Below are positions 7,971-13,803 of a DNA stretch of 28,600 nt, one piece after another. Under the pieces are notes generated by a model. It saw only the letters and a program-made list of their open reading frames with translations. It made no database searches and had not been told where the DNA came from. The stretch comes from Lachnoclostridium sp. UBA2905. Lineage in GTDB: Bacteria > Bacillota > Clostridia > Lachnospirales > Lachnospiraceae. Each line of letters opens with the position of its first letter. Position 1 is the stretch's first letter. The position numbers were made by a program, and so were the translations under genes. Where the stretch lies: positions 16,914 to 45,513 of the forward strand of contig DEDL01000028.1 of NCBI GenBank assembly GCA_002349525.1, written 5' to 3'.

Positions 7971-7999
7971 AGAATATACCCCCAAGGGGTATTTGTCAA
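7971..7999 (-). promoter_or_regulatory. csoR-copA promoter with CsoR operator between -35 and -10
   Basis: Minus-strand TTGACA (7999-7994) and TATTCT (7976-7971) are 17 bp apart. The spacer is occupied by ATACCCCCAAGGGGTAT (7976-7992 on the plus strand), a near-perfect palindrome of the GC-rich TACCC...GGGTA type bound by CsoR. A half-like TACCCCC also occurs at 7940-7947 near the ribosome binding site. The arrangement implies repression by blocking polymerase and release by Cu(I). Confidence 0.88.
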
Positions 8000-8017
8000 G
8001 ATTTATTTTAACAAAAT

Positions 8018-8040
8018 GGCAGCCAAAAAATATGACTGCC
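8018..8040 (-). terminator. Possible terminator after feoB
   Basis: On the minus strand GGCAG (8040-8036) pairs with CTGCC (8022-8018), with further partial pairing inside, followed by ATTTTGTTAA. The U-tract is imperfect, so confidence is limited. It lies beyond the 12-bp array, between feoB and the csoR promoter. Confidence 0.4.
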
Positions 8041-8044
8041 TTTG

Positions 8045-8140
8045 TATGTTTTATAGTATGTTTTATAGTATGTTTTATGGTGTGCTTTATAATATGTCTT
8101 ATAGTATGCATTATACTATTATTATAATATCTTATACTGT
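8045..8140. repeat. 12-bp tandem repeat at the feoB stop codon
   Basis: Six 12-bp units (8045-8116) follow the pattern TATG(T/C)(T/C/A)TTATAG, with two more degenerate units to about 8140. On the minus strand this reads as CTATAAAACATA-type units, and the feoB stop region (GTATAAGA) is the least altered flank. The periodicity also creates a meaningless frame of repeated Ile-Lys-His-Thr on the minus strand, which I do not treat as a gene. Confidence 0.85.
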
Positions 8141-10132
8141 TTTTTCCAATGCATATTCAGTGTCAATCTGTTTATTTGCTCTTATGATCAGACCTGCAAT
8201 AACAGCTGCAAATACCAGTACAGCTATAAGTCCTCCCACAAATCCGGCTCCAAGACTTCCTGTTGTTACAAGAGTTCCAACCTGGTAAACAATGAAGCCT
8301 ACACTAAATCCTGTTGCAAGCTGAAGACATATTGCTCCAAGAAGCCATTTTCCGCTTTGAAGCTCTGAGTTAAGGGCACCAAGGGCTGCAAAGCAAGGTG
8401 GAGTGTAAAGATTAAACATAAGGTAAGCAAGGGCTGCAACCTTTGTGATTCCAATTATTGCGGCAACATCACTTCCACTTCCAATGAGCTCATTGTCTTC
8501 TGTGCTAATAAGACTTGTCATTCCATAAACTGTTGCAATTGTACCTACTACGTTTTCCTTTGCAATAAATCCAGTAATTGCTGCAGCTGCTAACTGCCAT
8601 GCAGCTACACCTACAATAGGTACAAGAAGATATGCAAATGGAGAAGCAACCGCTGCAAGTATTGAAGTATTTTCCATTCCCTCTTCTACTACCTGGAAAT
8701 GAGTATTAAATGACTGCATAATCTGTACAACTGTATTGCACACAAGAATTATTGTTCCAGCTTTAATAATATATGCCTTACCACGCTCAAGCATGGAACC
8801 TATAGCAAATTTAAGGCTTGGCACCTTATATTCAGGAAGCTCGATAATGAAAAATGATTTTCTGTACTTCATACCTGTTATGGCTTTAACAAGTAAAGCT
8901 CCAAGTAATATAAGAAGGATACCAACAAAATACATAAGAGGTCCAACCCATGATGCATCAGATAAAAATGCTCCGGAAAAAAGTGCTATAACAGGAAGCT
9001 TTGCTCCACAAGGCATAAATGTTGCAAGCATTGCTGATGTTCTTCTTTCTCTTTCATTACGAATTGTACGGCAGGCCATAATAGCAGGGATTCCGCAGCC
9101 TGTACCTATAATCATTGGGATAACTGTTTTTCCTGATAAACCAACTCTTTTAAAGATTGGATCAAGGACTACTGTTGCACGGGACATATATCCACAATCT
9201 TCAAGTAATGCGATAAGGAAATACATAACCATTACGAGAGGTAAGAAGCCTACTACCGCTCCAACACCGCCAATAATACCATCAACTAAGAGTGCATAGA
9301 GAAGTGGATTTGCATCTGAAAGTCTATCACCAACAAAGCCCTGGAAAGTTTCTATCCATCCAGTTAATATATCAGCAAGATAGGTACCAAGTGTGGACTG
9401 TGAAATATAAAATACGAGGTACATAATAAGAGCAAATATTATAAGTCCTGATACAGGATTTGTAAGTACAGAATCAAGCTTATCCCCTGCATTTTTCTCC
9501 TTGGTAAGAACCTTTCTTGTTTCAACCTTCTTTACAATAGAATTAACAAAATCAAAACGTTTACGATCAGCCTTTTCAACCTCAGTCTTATCATGAAGAT
9601 TAATATTATCCTGAACATAAGGAGCTTTTTGAGTCTTTCCTGCAGCTTCAACTGCCTTCATGACAACCTCTTTAAGTCCCTTGCTTGATATGGATACAGT
9701 ATCAATAACTGGACATCCAAGCTTCATTTGCAATACATCTTCATTAATCTTATTGCCTTTTTTCTCATTAATATCACTCTTGTTAAGAGCAACAACCACT
9801 GGTATTCCAAGTTCCAGTAACTGTGTTGTAAAAAAGAGACTTCTGCTTAAGTTTGTAGCATCAACAATGTTAATAATAACATCAGGTTTTTCATTTCTTA
9901 CATAAGAGCTTGTAATGCTTTCCTCAGATGTAAATGGCGACATGGAATATGCGCCTGGAAGATCAACTGCAATCACCTCCTCATTTCCATCGTAGAAAGT
10001 CTTCTTAATACGGCACTCCTTACGATCAACTGTTACACCTGCCCAGTTACCAATTTTCTCATTGCGTCCGGTAAGGGCGTTGTACATTGTGGTCTTTCCA
10101 CTGTTTGGATTTCCTGTAAGAGCAATCCTCAT
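8132..10132 (-). CDS. feoB: FeoB, ferrous iron transporter B
   Basis: FeoB imports Fe(II) across the inner membrane in anaerobes. The 666-residue protein has an N-terminal GTPase domain with G1 GNPNSGKT (7-14), G2 Thr34, G3 DLPG (57-60) and G4 NKSD (117-120), then a helical guanine-nucleotide dissociation inhibitor region, and two Gate-type membrane modules beginning near residue 220 (VSGLIIFALIMYLVFYISQ) with the conserved GCGIPAIMACRTI. It is shorter than the E. coli protein because the cytoplasmic tail is reduced. GAGAGGAG precedes the ATG. It has its own leader (10133-10360) behind the feoA terminator, with an iron-regulator-like operator, so it may be controlled separately from feoA. Confidence 0.96.
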   Translation of the reverse strand: MRIALTGNPNSGKTTMYNALTGRNEKIGNWAGVTVDRKECRIKKTFYDGNEEVIAVDLPGAYSMSPFTSEESITSSYVRNEKPDVIINIVDATNLSRSLFFTTQLLELGIPVVVALNKSDINEKKGNKINEDVLQMKLGCPVIDTVSISSKGLKEVVMKAVEAAGKTQKAPYVQDNINLHDKTEVEKADRKRFDFVNSIVKKVETRKVLTKEKNAGDKLDSVLTNPVSGLIIFALIMYLVFYISQSTLGTYLADILTGWIETFQGFVGDRLSDANPLLYALLVDGIIGGVGAVVGFLPLVMVMYFLIALLEDCGYMSRATVVLDPIFKRVGLSGKTVIPMIIGTGCGIPAIMACRTIRNERERRTSAMLATFMPCGAKLPVIALFSGAFLSDASWVGPLMYFVGILLILLGALLVKAITGMKYRKSFFIIELPEYKVPSLKFAIGSMLERGKAYIIKAGTIILVCNTVVQIMQSFNTHFQVVEEGMENTSILAAVASPFAYLLVPIVGVAAWQLAAAAITGFIAKENVVGTIATVYGMTSLISTEDNELIGSGSDVAAIIGITKVAALAYLMFNLYTPPCFAALGALNSELQSGKWLLGAICLQLATGFSVGFIVYQVGTLVTTGSLGAGFVGGLIAVLVFAAVIAGLIIRANKQIDTEYALEKTV

Positions 10133-10248
10133 ATTGTATATCTCCTCTCTTCCTGAAGCTTAAAGTCATAATCAAAGACCTTATAAGCTTCTTAATTTAA
10201 TCAAAAATTTTATATTGACATATTCTTCTTGGAATCACTGCACTCTAC

Positions 10249-10325
10249 ACTCCGTTTCGGTGTTTGCAAAACCATTGTTTACCAGACAATGTGCGCCTCC
10301 GAGAACCGTTTATCTCAGCCGGAGT
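10249..10325 (-). promoter_or_regulatory. Structured feoB leader, candidate metal-responsive RNA element
   Basis: The feoB transcript leader can fold with ACTCCG (10325-10320) pairing to CGGAGT (10254-10249), closing a domain that holds a hairpin GAGA...TCTC (10316-10301) and a 6-bp hairpin CATTGT...ACAATG (10291-10273). The same ACTCCG can instead pair with CGGAG at 10301-10297, extending the first hairpin, so the two folds are mutually exclusive. NiCo/czcD-family riboswitches reported upstream of clostridial iron transporters are a precedent, but I cannot confirm a match to that consensus. Confidence 0.4.
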
Positions 10326-10332
10326 TAAATGA

Positions 10333-10348
10333 GTTAGCTTTTTCTAAC
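10333..10348. promoter_or_regulatory. Candidate DtxR-family operator upstream of feoB
   Basis: GTTAG (10333-10337) and CTAAC (10344-10348) form a perfect 5-6-5 inverted repeat. The same half-sites with the same 6-bp spacing occur at 10747-10762 before feoA. Together with the adjacent DtxR-type regulator, this makes an iron-responsive operator likely. No convincing -35/-10 pair could be fixed; TTGGAT and TATAGG overlapping the feoA terminator on the minus strand are possible. Confidence 0.65.
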
Positions 10349-10360
10349 CTATATGTCATA

Positions 10361-10387
10361 AAAAAATGAATCCAAAGATTCATTTTT
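10361..10387 (-). terminator. Rho-independent terminator after feoA
   Basis: AAAAATGAATC (10362-10372) and GATTCATTTTT (10377-10387) pair perfectly over 11 bp around a 4-nt loop. On the minus strand the stem is followed by further T residues. This separates feoA from feoB and implies a distinct feoB promoter or partial readthrough. Confidence 0.8.
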
Positions 10388-10413
10388 ATTCAATAATTAA
10401 TCTGCACATTAGT

Positions 10414-10629
10414 TCAAATTTTAATTGCGCTTGCAAGATCTGAATCAATGTTATATCTTGCGTCCTTAATAGAAAGTACATATCCATTTTTTTTACGGGA
10501 TACCACAGTCACAGGTTCACCACTATAGCATCCAAGTGAAAACAAAAAGCTCTTCAATTCTTCATCATCTGAAACTATATCCTTTACGATATAGTCTTCT
10601 CCTACATTAGCTTCTGTTAAATTCATCAT
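10414..10629 (-). CDS. feoA: FeoA, ferrous iron transport accessory protein
   Basis: A 71-residue SH3-like-fold protein, the usual FeoA size. The pattern with a central SLGCYSGEPVTVVSRKKNGYVLSI and a final short helix is characteristic. FeoA is thought to bind FeoB and support its GTPase-linked iron uptake. AAAGGAGG precedes two consecutive ATG codons; the first is used here. It is the only feoA copy in the window, with its own promoter, operator and structured leader upstream, and a strong terminator downstream. Confidence 0.9.
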   Translation of the reverse strand: MMNLTEANVGEDYIVKDIVSDDEELKSFLFSLGCYSGEPVTVVSRKKNGYVLSIKDARYNIDSDLASAIKI

Positions 10630-10680
10630 AAGAGTTACCTCCTTTATTGCTGTTTATAAACACCTCTGAAGATTTGTTAT

Positions 10681-10707
10681 TACTCACCACCTGCCAAAGT
10701 GGGAGTA
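10681..10707 (-). promoter_or_regulatory. Hairpin in the feoA leader
   Basis: The feoA leader contains a stem TACTC-CCAC (10707-10699) pairing with GTGG-(T)-GAGTA (10690-10681), 9 bp with one bulge and an 8-nt loop. A surrounding AACCTC (about 10722-10717) could pair with GAGGTGTT (about 10669-10662). The leader is roughly 135 nt, long enough for RNA-level control, but I recognise no family. Confidence 0.35.
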
Positions 10708-10746
10708 TTCTCGACTGAGGTTAACCTGAGCAAAGTATCAATGTAT

Positions 10747-10799
10747 GTTAGTTTCCTCTAACCATATGCGAGTTTAATACAACTAACTCAATATGTCAA
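10747..10799 (-). promoter_or_regulatory. feoA promoter with overlapping DtxR-type operator
   Basis: Minus-strand TTGACA (10799-10794) and TAAACT (10776-10771) are spaced by 17 bp. The predicted start near 10764 lies at the edge of a perfect GTTAG-N6-CTAAC inverted repeat (10747-10762), well placed for repression by the adjacent DtxR-family protein with Fe(II) or Mn(II) as co-repressor. Confidence 0.72.
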
Positions 10800-10853
10800 T
10801 ACTTATTTTAAAAATTTATTTATTTTTATTGACTACTTAATTAAAAAAATAAA

Positions 10854-10882
10854 TTGTCATATGCCCCCATAAATGTTATATT
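10854..10882 (+). promoter_or_regulatory. Promoter of the DtxR-family regulator
   Basis: TTGTCA (10854-10859) and TATATT (10877-10882) have a 17-bp spacer on the plus strand. GAGGAG (10897-10902) is the ribosome binding site before the ATG at 10911. It diverges from the feoA promoter, and the region between them (10800-10853) is only AT-rich. Confidence 0.6.
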
Positions 10883-10910
10883 ATAGAAAATGAATTGAGG
10901 AGAATTATAT

Positions 10911-11285
10911 ATGAGTTATATTAAACACCGTTCAGATGAATCCATGGAAGATTATCTGGAAACTATTTTATTATTGTCAAAGAAAAATGGTAATGTGCGT
11001 TCTATCGATATTGCCAATGAACTTAACTTCACTAAAGCAAGTGTCAGTGTGGCTATGAAAAGCCTTCGTGAGAAGGGATATATAACCATGGCAGATACCG
11101 GACATATTACTTTAACAGATATTGGACTTAAGCGAGCTGAGAATGTACTTGAGCGTCATACTCTTTTATCAAACTGGCTTATCAAACTTGGGGTAAGCGA
11201 AGAAACAGCTATTGAGGATGCATGCCGTATTGAGCATGATATAAGCGAAGAAACCTTTAATGCCCTTAAAAAGCATTGTATGTGA
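10911..11285 (+). CDS. DtxR/MntR-family metal-dependent transcriptional regulator
   Basis: The 124-residue protein begins with a winged helix-turn-helix (MEDYLETILLLSKKNGNVRS, then IANELNFTKASVSVAMKSLR as recognition helix) and continues into the helical dimerisation and metal-binding domain (RHTLLSNWLIKLGVSEETAIEDACRIEHDIS), where His, Glu and Cys residues of the DtxR/MntR metal sites are visible. There is no SH3-like third domain, so it is a short form nearer to MntR in layout. Divergent orientation to feoA and shared operators suggest that it senses Fe(II) and represses feoA and feoB; Mn(II) specificity cannot be excluded. Its 3' end is duplicated just downstream. Confidence 0.88.
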   Translation: MSYIKHRSDESMEDYLETILLLSKKNGNVRSIDIANELNFTKASVSVAMKSLREKGYITMADTGHITLTDIGLKRAENVLERHTLLSNWLIKLGVSEETAIEDACRIEHDISEETFNALKKHCM

Positions 11286-11340
11286 TATTAATAAGCACTA
11301 TAAGCGGCGAAATCTTTAATGCCCTTAAAAAGCATTGCTG
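11241..11340 (+). repeat. Direct duplication of the regulator's 3' end
   Basis: The terminal segment starting ATAAGCG at 11241 recurs at 11300 with an offset of 59 bp. Both copies share CTTTAATGCCCTTAAAAAG followed by CATTG. The first copy is coding and ends at the TGA at 11283-11285; the second is noncoding and also reaches a TGA. Within each copy AATGC can pair with GCATT. Confidence 0.85.
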
Positions 11341-11391
11341 ATATATACAGAATAATTAAAATATTGAATAATAAGAAAAGACACCGACCAG

Positions 11392-11447
11392 ACGGCAGCT
11401 TCCAATAAGACAGCATGAGAACATTACTGACATAGGGTAGCTGCCGT
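11392..11447. other. Long inverted repeat upstream of tnpV
   Basis: ACGGCAGCT (11392-11400) and AGCTGCCGT (11439-11447) are perfect inverted 9-mers around a 38-nt loop. The stretch contains no open frame. It may be a structured leader or a transfer/recombination site left from the tnpV-bearing element; I recognise no named motif. Confidence 0.5.
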
Positions 11448-11470
11448 ACAGGGTGCGACAAGAAAAATTG

Positions 11471-11507
11471 GCGATACTTGGTTTTAACAACCAGGTATCG
11501 CTTTTTT
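11471..11507 (+). terminator. Strong hairpin terminator before tnpV
   Basis: GCGATACTTGGTT (11471-11483) pairs with AACCAGGTATCGC (11489-11501) with one G-T wobble around TTAAC, and is followed by TTTTTT. It probably ended a now-missing upstream gene of the element, or acts as an attenuator for tnpV. Confidence 0.8.
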
Positions 11508-11547
11508 CATCACTAATATATTTATTCAACTTTAGTAGGAGGCGTAC

Positions 11548-11901
11548 ATGATGCAAGAATTGAACTATATTCGTTGTGGAGATTACTTCATACTTGATAT
11601 TAAATTACAAGAGGAAACCAGATCTATTGGTCGATGAGGACGGATACACAGAGAATATTTGAGAGAATCCAATCCCATCCGCTTTGATGACCTTTGCTTG
11701 ACCGGGGAGCTATGGACATATCTCGCTGATTTGAATGAGCAGGCACAGAACCGTCTGGAACTTATTATTGAGCAATTGAAGGCTTCTGAGGGCGTGACAG
11801 GGGAGTTAAAAGCAACTAACCAAATGACATGGGTCGGAGCTATGAACAGCATTCGTAATCGAGCAGAAGGAATCATCAAATGTGAATTGATTTATTGCTA
11901 A
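11548..11901 (+). pseudogene. tnpV: TnpV family transposon protein, interrupted by an in-frame TGA
   Basis: From ATG at 11548, after TAGGAGG, the frame reads MMQELNYIRCGDYFILDIKL, then SIGR, a TGA at 11635-11637, then GRIHREYLRE, LWTYLADLNEQAQNRLELI and WVGAMNSIRNRAEGI to a TAA at 11899-11901. This is the full length of TnpV (about 117 residues), the small protein of Tn4451-type mobilisable transposons, where the stop position normally holds Tyr (GRYGR). A single base change therefore inactivated it. An internal ATG or GTG restart would lose the N-terminus. The function of TnpV is poorly defined even in intact elements. Confidence 0.85.
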
Positions 11902-11918
11902 CCAAATAAAGTTACACG

Positions 11919-11954
11919 CAAGCGGTGCTCGGTAAACCTACCAAGCATCGCTTG
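11919..11954 (+). terminator. Hairpin terminator after tnpV
   Basis: CAAGCGGTGCT (11919-11929) pairs with AGCATCGCTTG (11944-11954) with one G-T wobble, extended inward by GGT/ACC around AAACCT, and followed by TATTTTAATATTT. It resembles the hairpin at 11471 in design. Confidence 0.7.
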
Positions 11955-12033
11955 TATTTTAATATTTGTCAGAATATTGTGAAATTTATCAACTTTAATC
12001 ACCGTAAAAATGTGTTTAGCAGCCTAAAAATCG

Positions 12034-12062
12034 TTGTAATTTTTGTAACTGTGTGATATACT
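12034..12062 (+). promoter_or_regulatory. Promoter of the DUF4143 ATPase
   Basis: TTGTAA (12034-12039) and TATACT (12057-12062) are separated by 17 bp. GGAGG at 12082-12086 is the ribosome binding site for the ATG at 12094. Confidence 0.65.
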
Positions 12063-12093
12063 ATACTTACACTATGATGACGGAGGTGCATGT

Positions 12094-13407
12094 ATGTACC
12101 GAATTGCTATTGAAAAGCTATTAAAATGGAAACAAAGTAAACGCCGCAAACCCTTAATTATTGAAGGGGCACGTCAAGTTGGCAAGACCTGGCTAATGAA
12201 AGAATTCGGCAAGCAGGCGTATACAGATGCCATATATATCAATTTTGACTCTAATTCCAGAATGGCAGAGTTATTTGCTTCTGACTTGGATACTGACCGC
12301 TTAATTATGGGATTAGAATTGTATGCTGGTCGCAAAATTGATCCGGACAATTCTTTATTGATTTTTGATGAAGTACAGGAAGTTCCTAGAGCGCTGGCAT
12401 CTCTTAAGTATTTTTATGAAAACGCCCCGCAGTACCACATTGTATGTGCCGGTTCTTTGCTTGGTATCGCTTTGCATCAAGGCACATCTTTTCCCGTTGG
12501 CAAGGTAGATTTCTTAAAGCTTTATCCTCTTTCGTTCAAAGAGTTTTTGATGGCAACCGATAAGGAACGTTTTGCCGAACTTCTTGATAAGCAAGACTTT
12601 GGGATGATTACATGCTTTAAGCAAACATATATCGATTCCTTAAAGCAATACTACTTTGTCGGTGGTATGCCTGAAGCTGTGCAAAGCTTCGCAGAGAACA
12701 AAGACTTTAACGAGGTCCGTGAAATTCAAAAGCGAATCCTTGCAGCCTACGAACAAGACTTCTCTAAACATGCTCCAAATGAGATTGTACCAAGACTTCG
12801 TATGTTGTGGAACAGTATTCCTTCTCAGTTAGCCAAAGAAAACAAAAAATTCATTTACGGGCTCGTCCGTGAAGGTGCCCGTGCGAAAGACTATGAAACC
12901 GCAATTATGTGGCTCAGTGATTGCGGTCTCGTTCATAAGGTCAGCCGTGTAAATGCAACGGGCATCCCGCTACGGGCGTATGAAGACTTAAAAGCATTTA
13001 AGTTATTTTTGGTAGATGTGGGATTGCTCGGATGCATGACGGGGCTTCATCAACGTACTTTGCTTGATGGGAACGATCTTTTTGTCGAATTCAAAGGCGC
13101 TCTTACTGAACAGTATGTTTGTCAGCAATTAAAAACCATCGAAGATTTAGGTATTTATTATTATACCAACGATAGGGGTTCTTGTGAGGTTGACTTTGTT
13201 ATTGATACAGGTGAGCAAATTATTCCGGTTGAAGTGAAGGCAGAAGTTAACCTTAGAGCAAAGAGCTTGAAAACATATCAGGAGAAGTTTTCACCTGATA
13301 TATCTGTTCGTACTTCGATGGCAGATTTCAAAAAGGAAGATTGGCTTATAAATTTGCCGCTCTATGCAATTGAGAAGATTGATAAAACAATAGATGAGCT
13401 AAGTTAA
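12094..13407 (+). CDS. AAA ATPase with C-terminal DUF4143 domain
   Basis: A 437-residue member of the AAA_14/DUF4143 family. Walker A is GARQVGKT (25-32), Walker B is LLIFDEVQE (88-96), and the C-terminal domain contains EVDFVID (Glu365, Asp367) and IPVEVKAE (Glu380, Lys382), a PD-(D/E)XK-nuclease-like pattern. This large family is common in gut anaerobes and often sits in mobile or variable regions; its cellular role is not established. The gene is intact, with its own promoter and ribosome binding site, and is the only complete gene in the inserted region. Nearby tnpV and DUF262 remnants support acquisition by transfer. Confidence 0.85.
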   Translation: MYRIAIEKLLKWKQSKRRKPLIIEGARQVGKTWLMKEFGKQAYTDAIYINFDSNSRMAELFASDLDTDRLIMGLELYAGRKIDPDNSLLIFDEVQEVPRALASLKYFYENAPQYHIVCAGSLLGIALHQGTSFPVGKVDFLKLYPLSFKEFLMATDKERFAELLDKQDFGMITCFKQTYIDSLKQYYFVGGMPEAVQSFAENKDFNEVREIQKRILAAYEQDFSKHAPNEIVPRLRMLWNSIPSQLAKENKKFIYGLVREGARAKDYETAIMWLSDCGLVHKVSRVNATGIPLRAYEDLKAFKLFLVDVGLLGCMTGLHQRTLLDGNDLFVEFKGALTEQYVCQQLKTIEDLGIYYYTNDRGSCEVDFVIDTGEQIIPVEVKAEVNLRAKSLKTYQEKFSPDISVRTSMADFKKEDWLINLPLYAIEKIDKTIDELS

Positions 13408-13519
13408 ATGTTATTCTCATTACAGCGCCAAGCTGAGTAATGTGTGACAATGGATAAATATTATTGTTAGACGAGCGGTAGCTCAATGAAATATTTAGAA
13501 CGGTTATGGAGGCCTGATT

Positions 13520-13789
13520 ATGGCAAAGAATATTGAACCCAAACTTAAAAAGATTGGTGATTATCTGAAACTCGAAGAAGATACTGTTTTTACCATACCG
13601 GAATACCAGCGTGCGTATTCTTGGGGCATTGATAATTGTGATAAGCTTTGGCAAGACATCAATGACTTTGCCGTTTCCCGAAAACTAATATACTGTTTTA
13701 TTGAACCGCTCCAGAGTGTCTTTTCTTTTGTCTTTTTGAAGCTTAAAAAAGAGGGCTTGTCAAACCTGACAAACCCTCCAAAGCATTAA
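13520..13789 (+). pseudogene. 5' fragment of a DUF262 (GmrSD-type) protein
   Basis: GGAGG precedes the ATG at 13520. The first 55 or so codons read KIGDYLKLEEDTVFTIPEYQ, then RAYSWGIDNCDKLWQDI, the start of the DUF262/ParB-like nuclease domain found in GmrSD modification-dependent restriction enzymes; QR in PEYQR is a signature. Similarity stops at about 13684 and the frame continues into unrelated DNA, then through the terminator of the opposite operon. Full proteins run to several hundred residues, so this is a truncated relic, cut near the possible right end of the insert. Confidence 0.8.
13745..13778 (-). terminator. Terminator of the scaffold-GGGtGRT operon
   Basis: On the minus strand GAGGGTTTGTCA (13778-13767) pairs with TGACAAGCCCTC (13762-13751) with one wobble around a 4-nt loop, followed by six T residues. 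A clear rho-independent terminator. Confidence 0.92.
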
Positions 13790-13803
13790 AATTATGCGAT
13801 TAA

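Larger units (their letters stand above)
11373..13727. mobile_element. Decayed accessory insert, possible element bounded by 12-bp inverted repeats
   Basis: AAGAAAAGACAC at 11373-11384 is exactly reverse-complemented as GTGTCTTTTCTT at 13716-13727. Between them lie a tnpV pseudogene, two strong plus-strand hairpins, an AAA ATPase gene and a truncated DUF262 gene, all on the plus strand and with codon use by eye richer in GC than the neighbours. No recombinase remains. The inverted repeat is A-rich and could be chance, so the boundaries are tentative, but acquired origin of the interval is well supported. Confidence 0.5.

Noticed and set aside
7920..8111. Minus-strand 63-residue frame with repeated Ile-Lys-His-Thr
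   Set aside because: It is the translation of the 12-bp array and runs through the csoR promoter and operator; no ribosome binding site or family similarity.
7427..8116. Short regular repeats that might be taken for CRISPR arrays
   Set aside because: Units are 12-15 bp and contiguous with no unique spacers, and no cas genes are present.
11635..11637. TGA in tnpV as a selenocysteine or recoded codon
   Set aside because: The family has Tyr here, no SECIS-like hairpin follows, and the surrounding element is decaying; a nonsense mutation is simpler.
11583..11879. 98-residue frame antisense to tnpV
   Set aside because: Shadow of the TnpV coding strand; no ribosome binding site or recognisable product.
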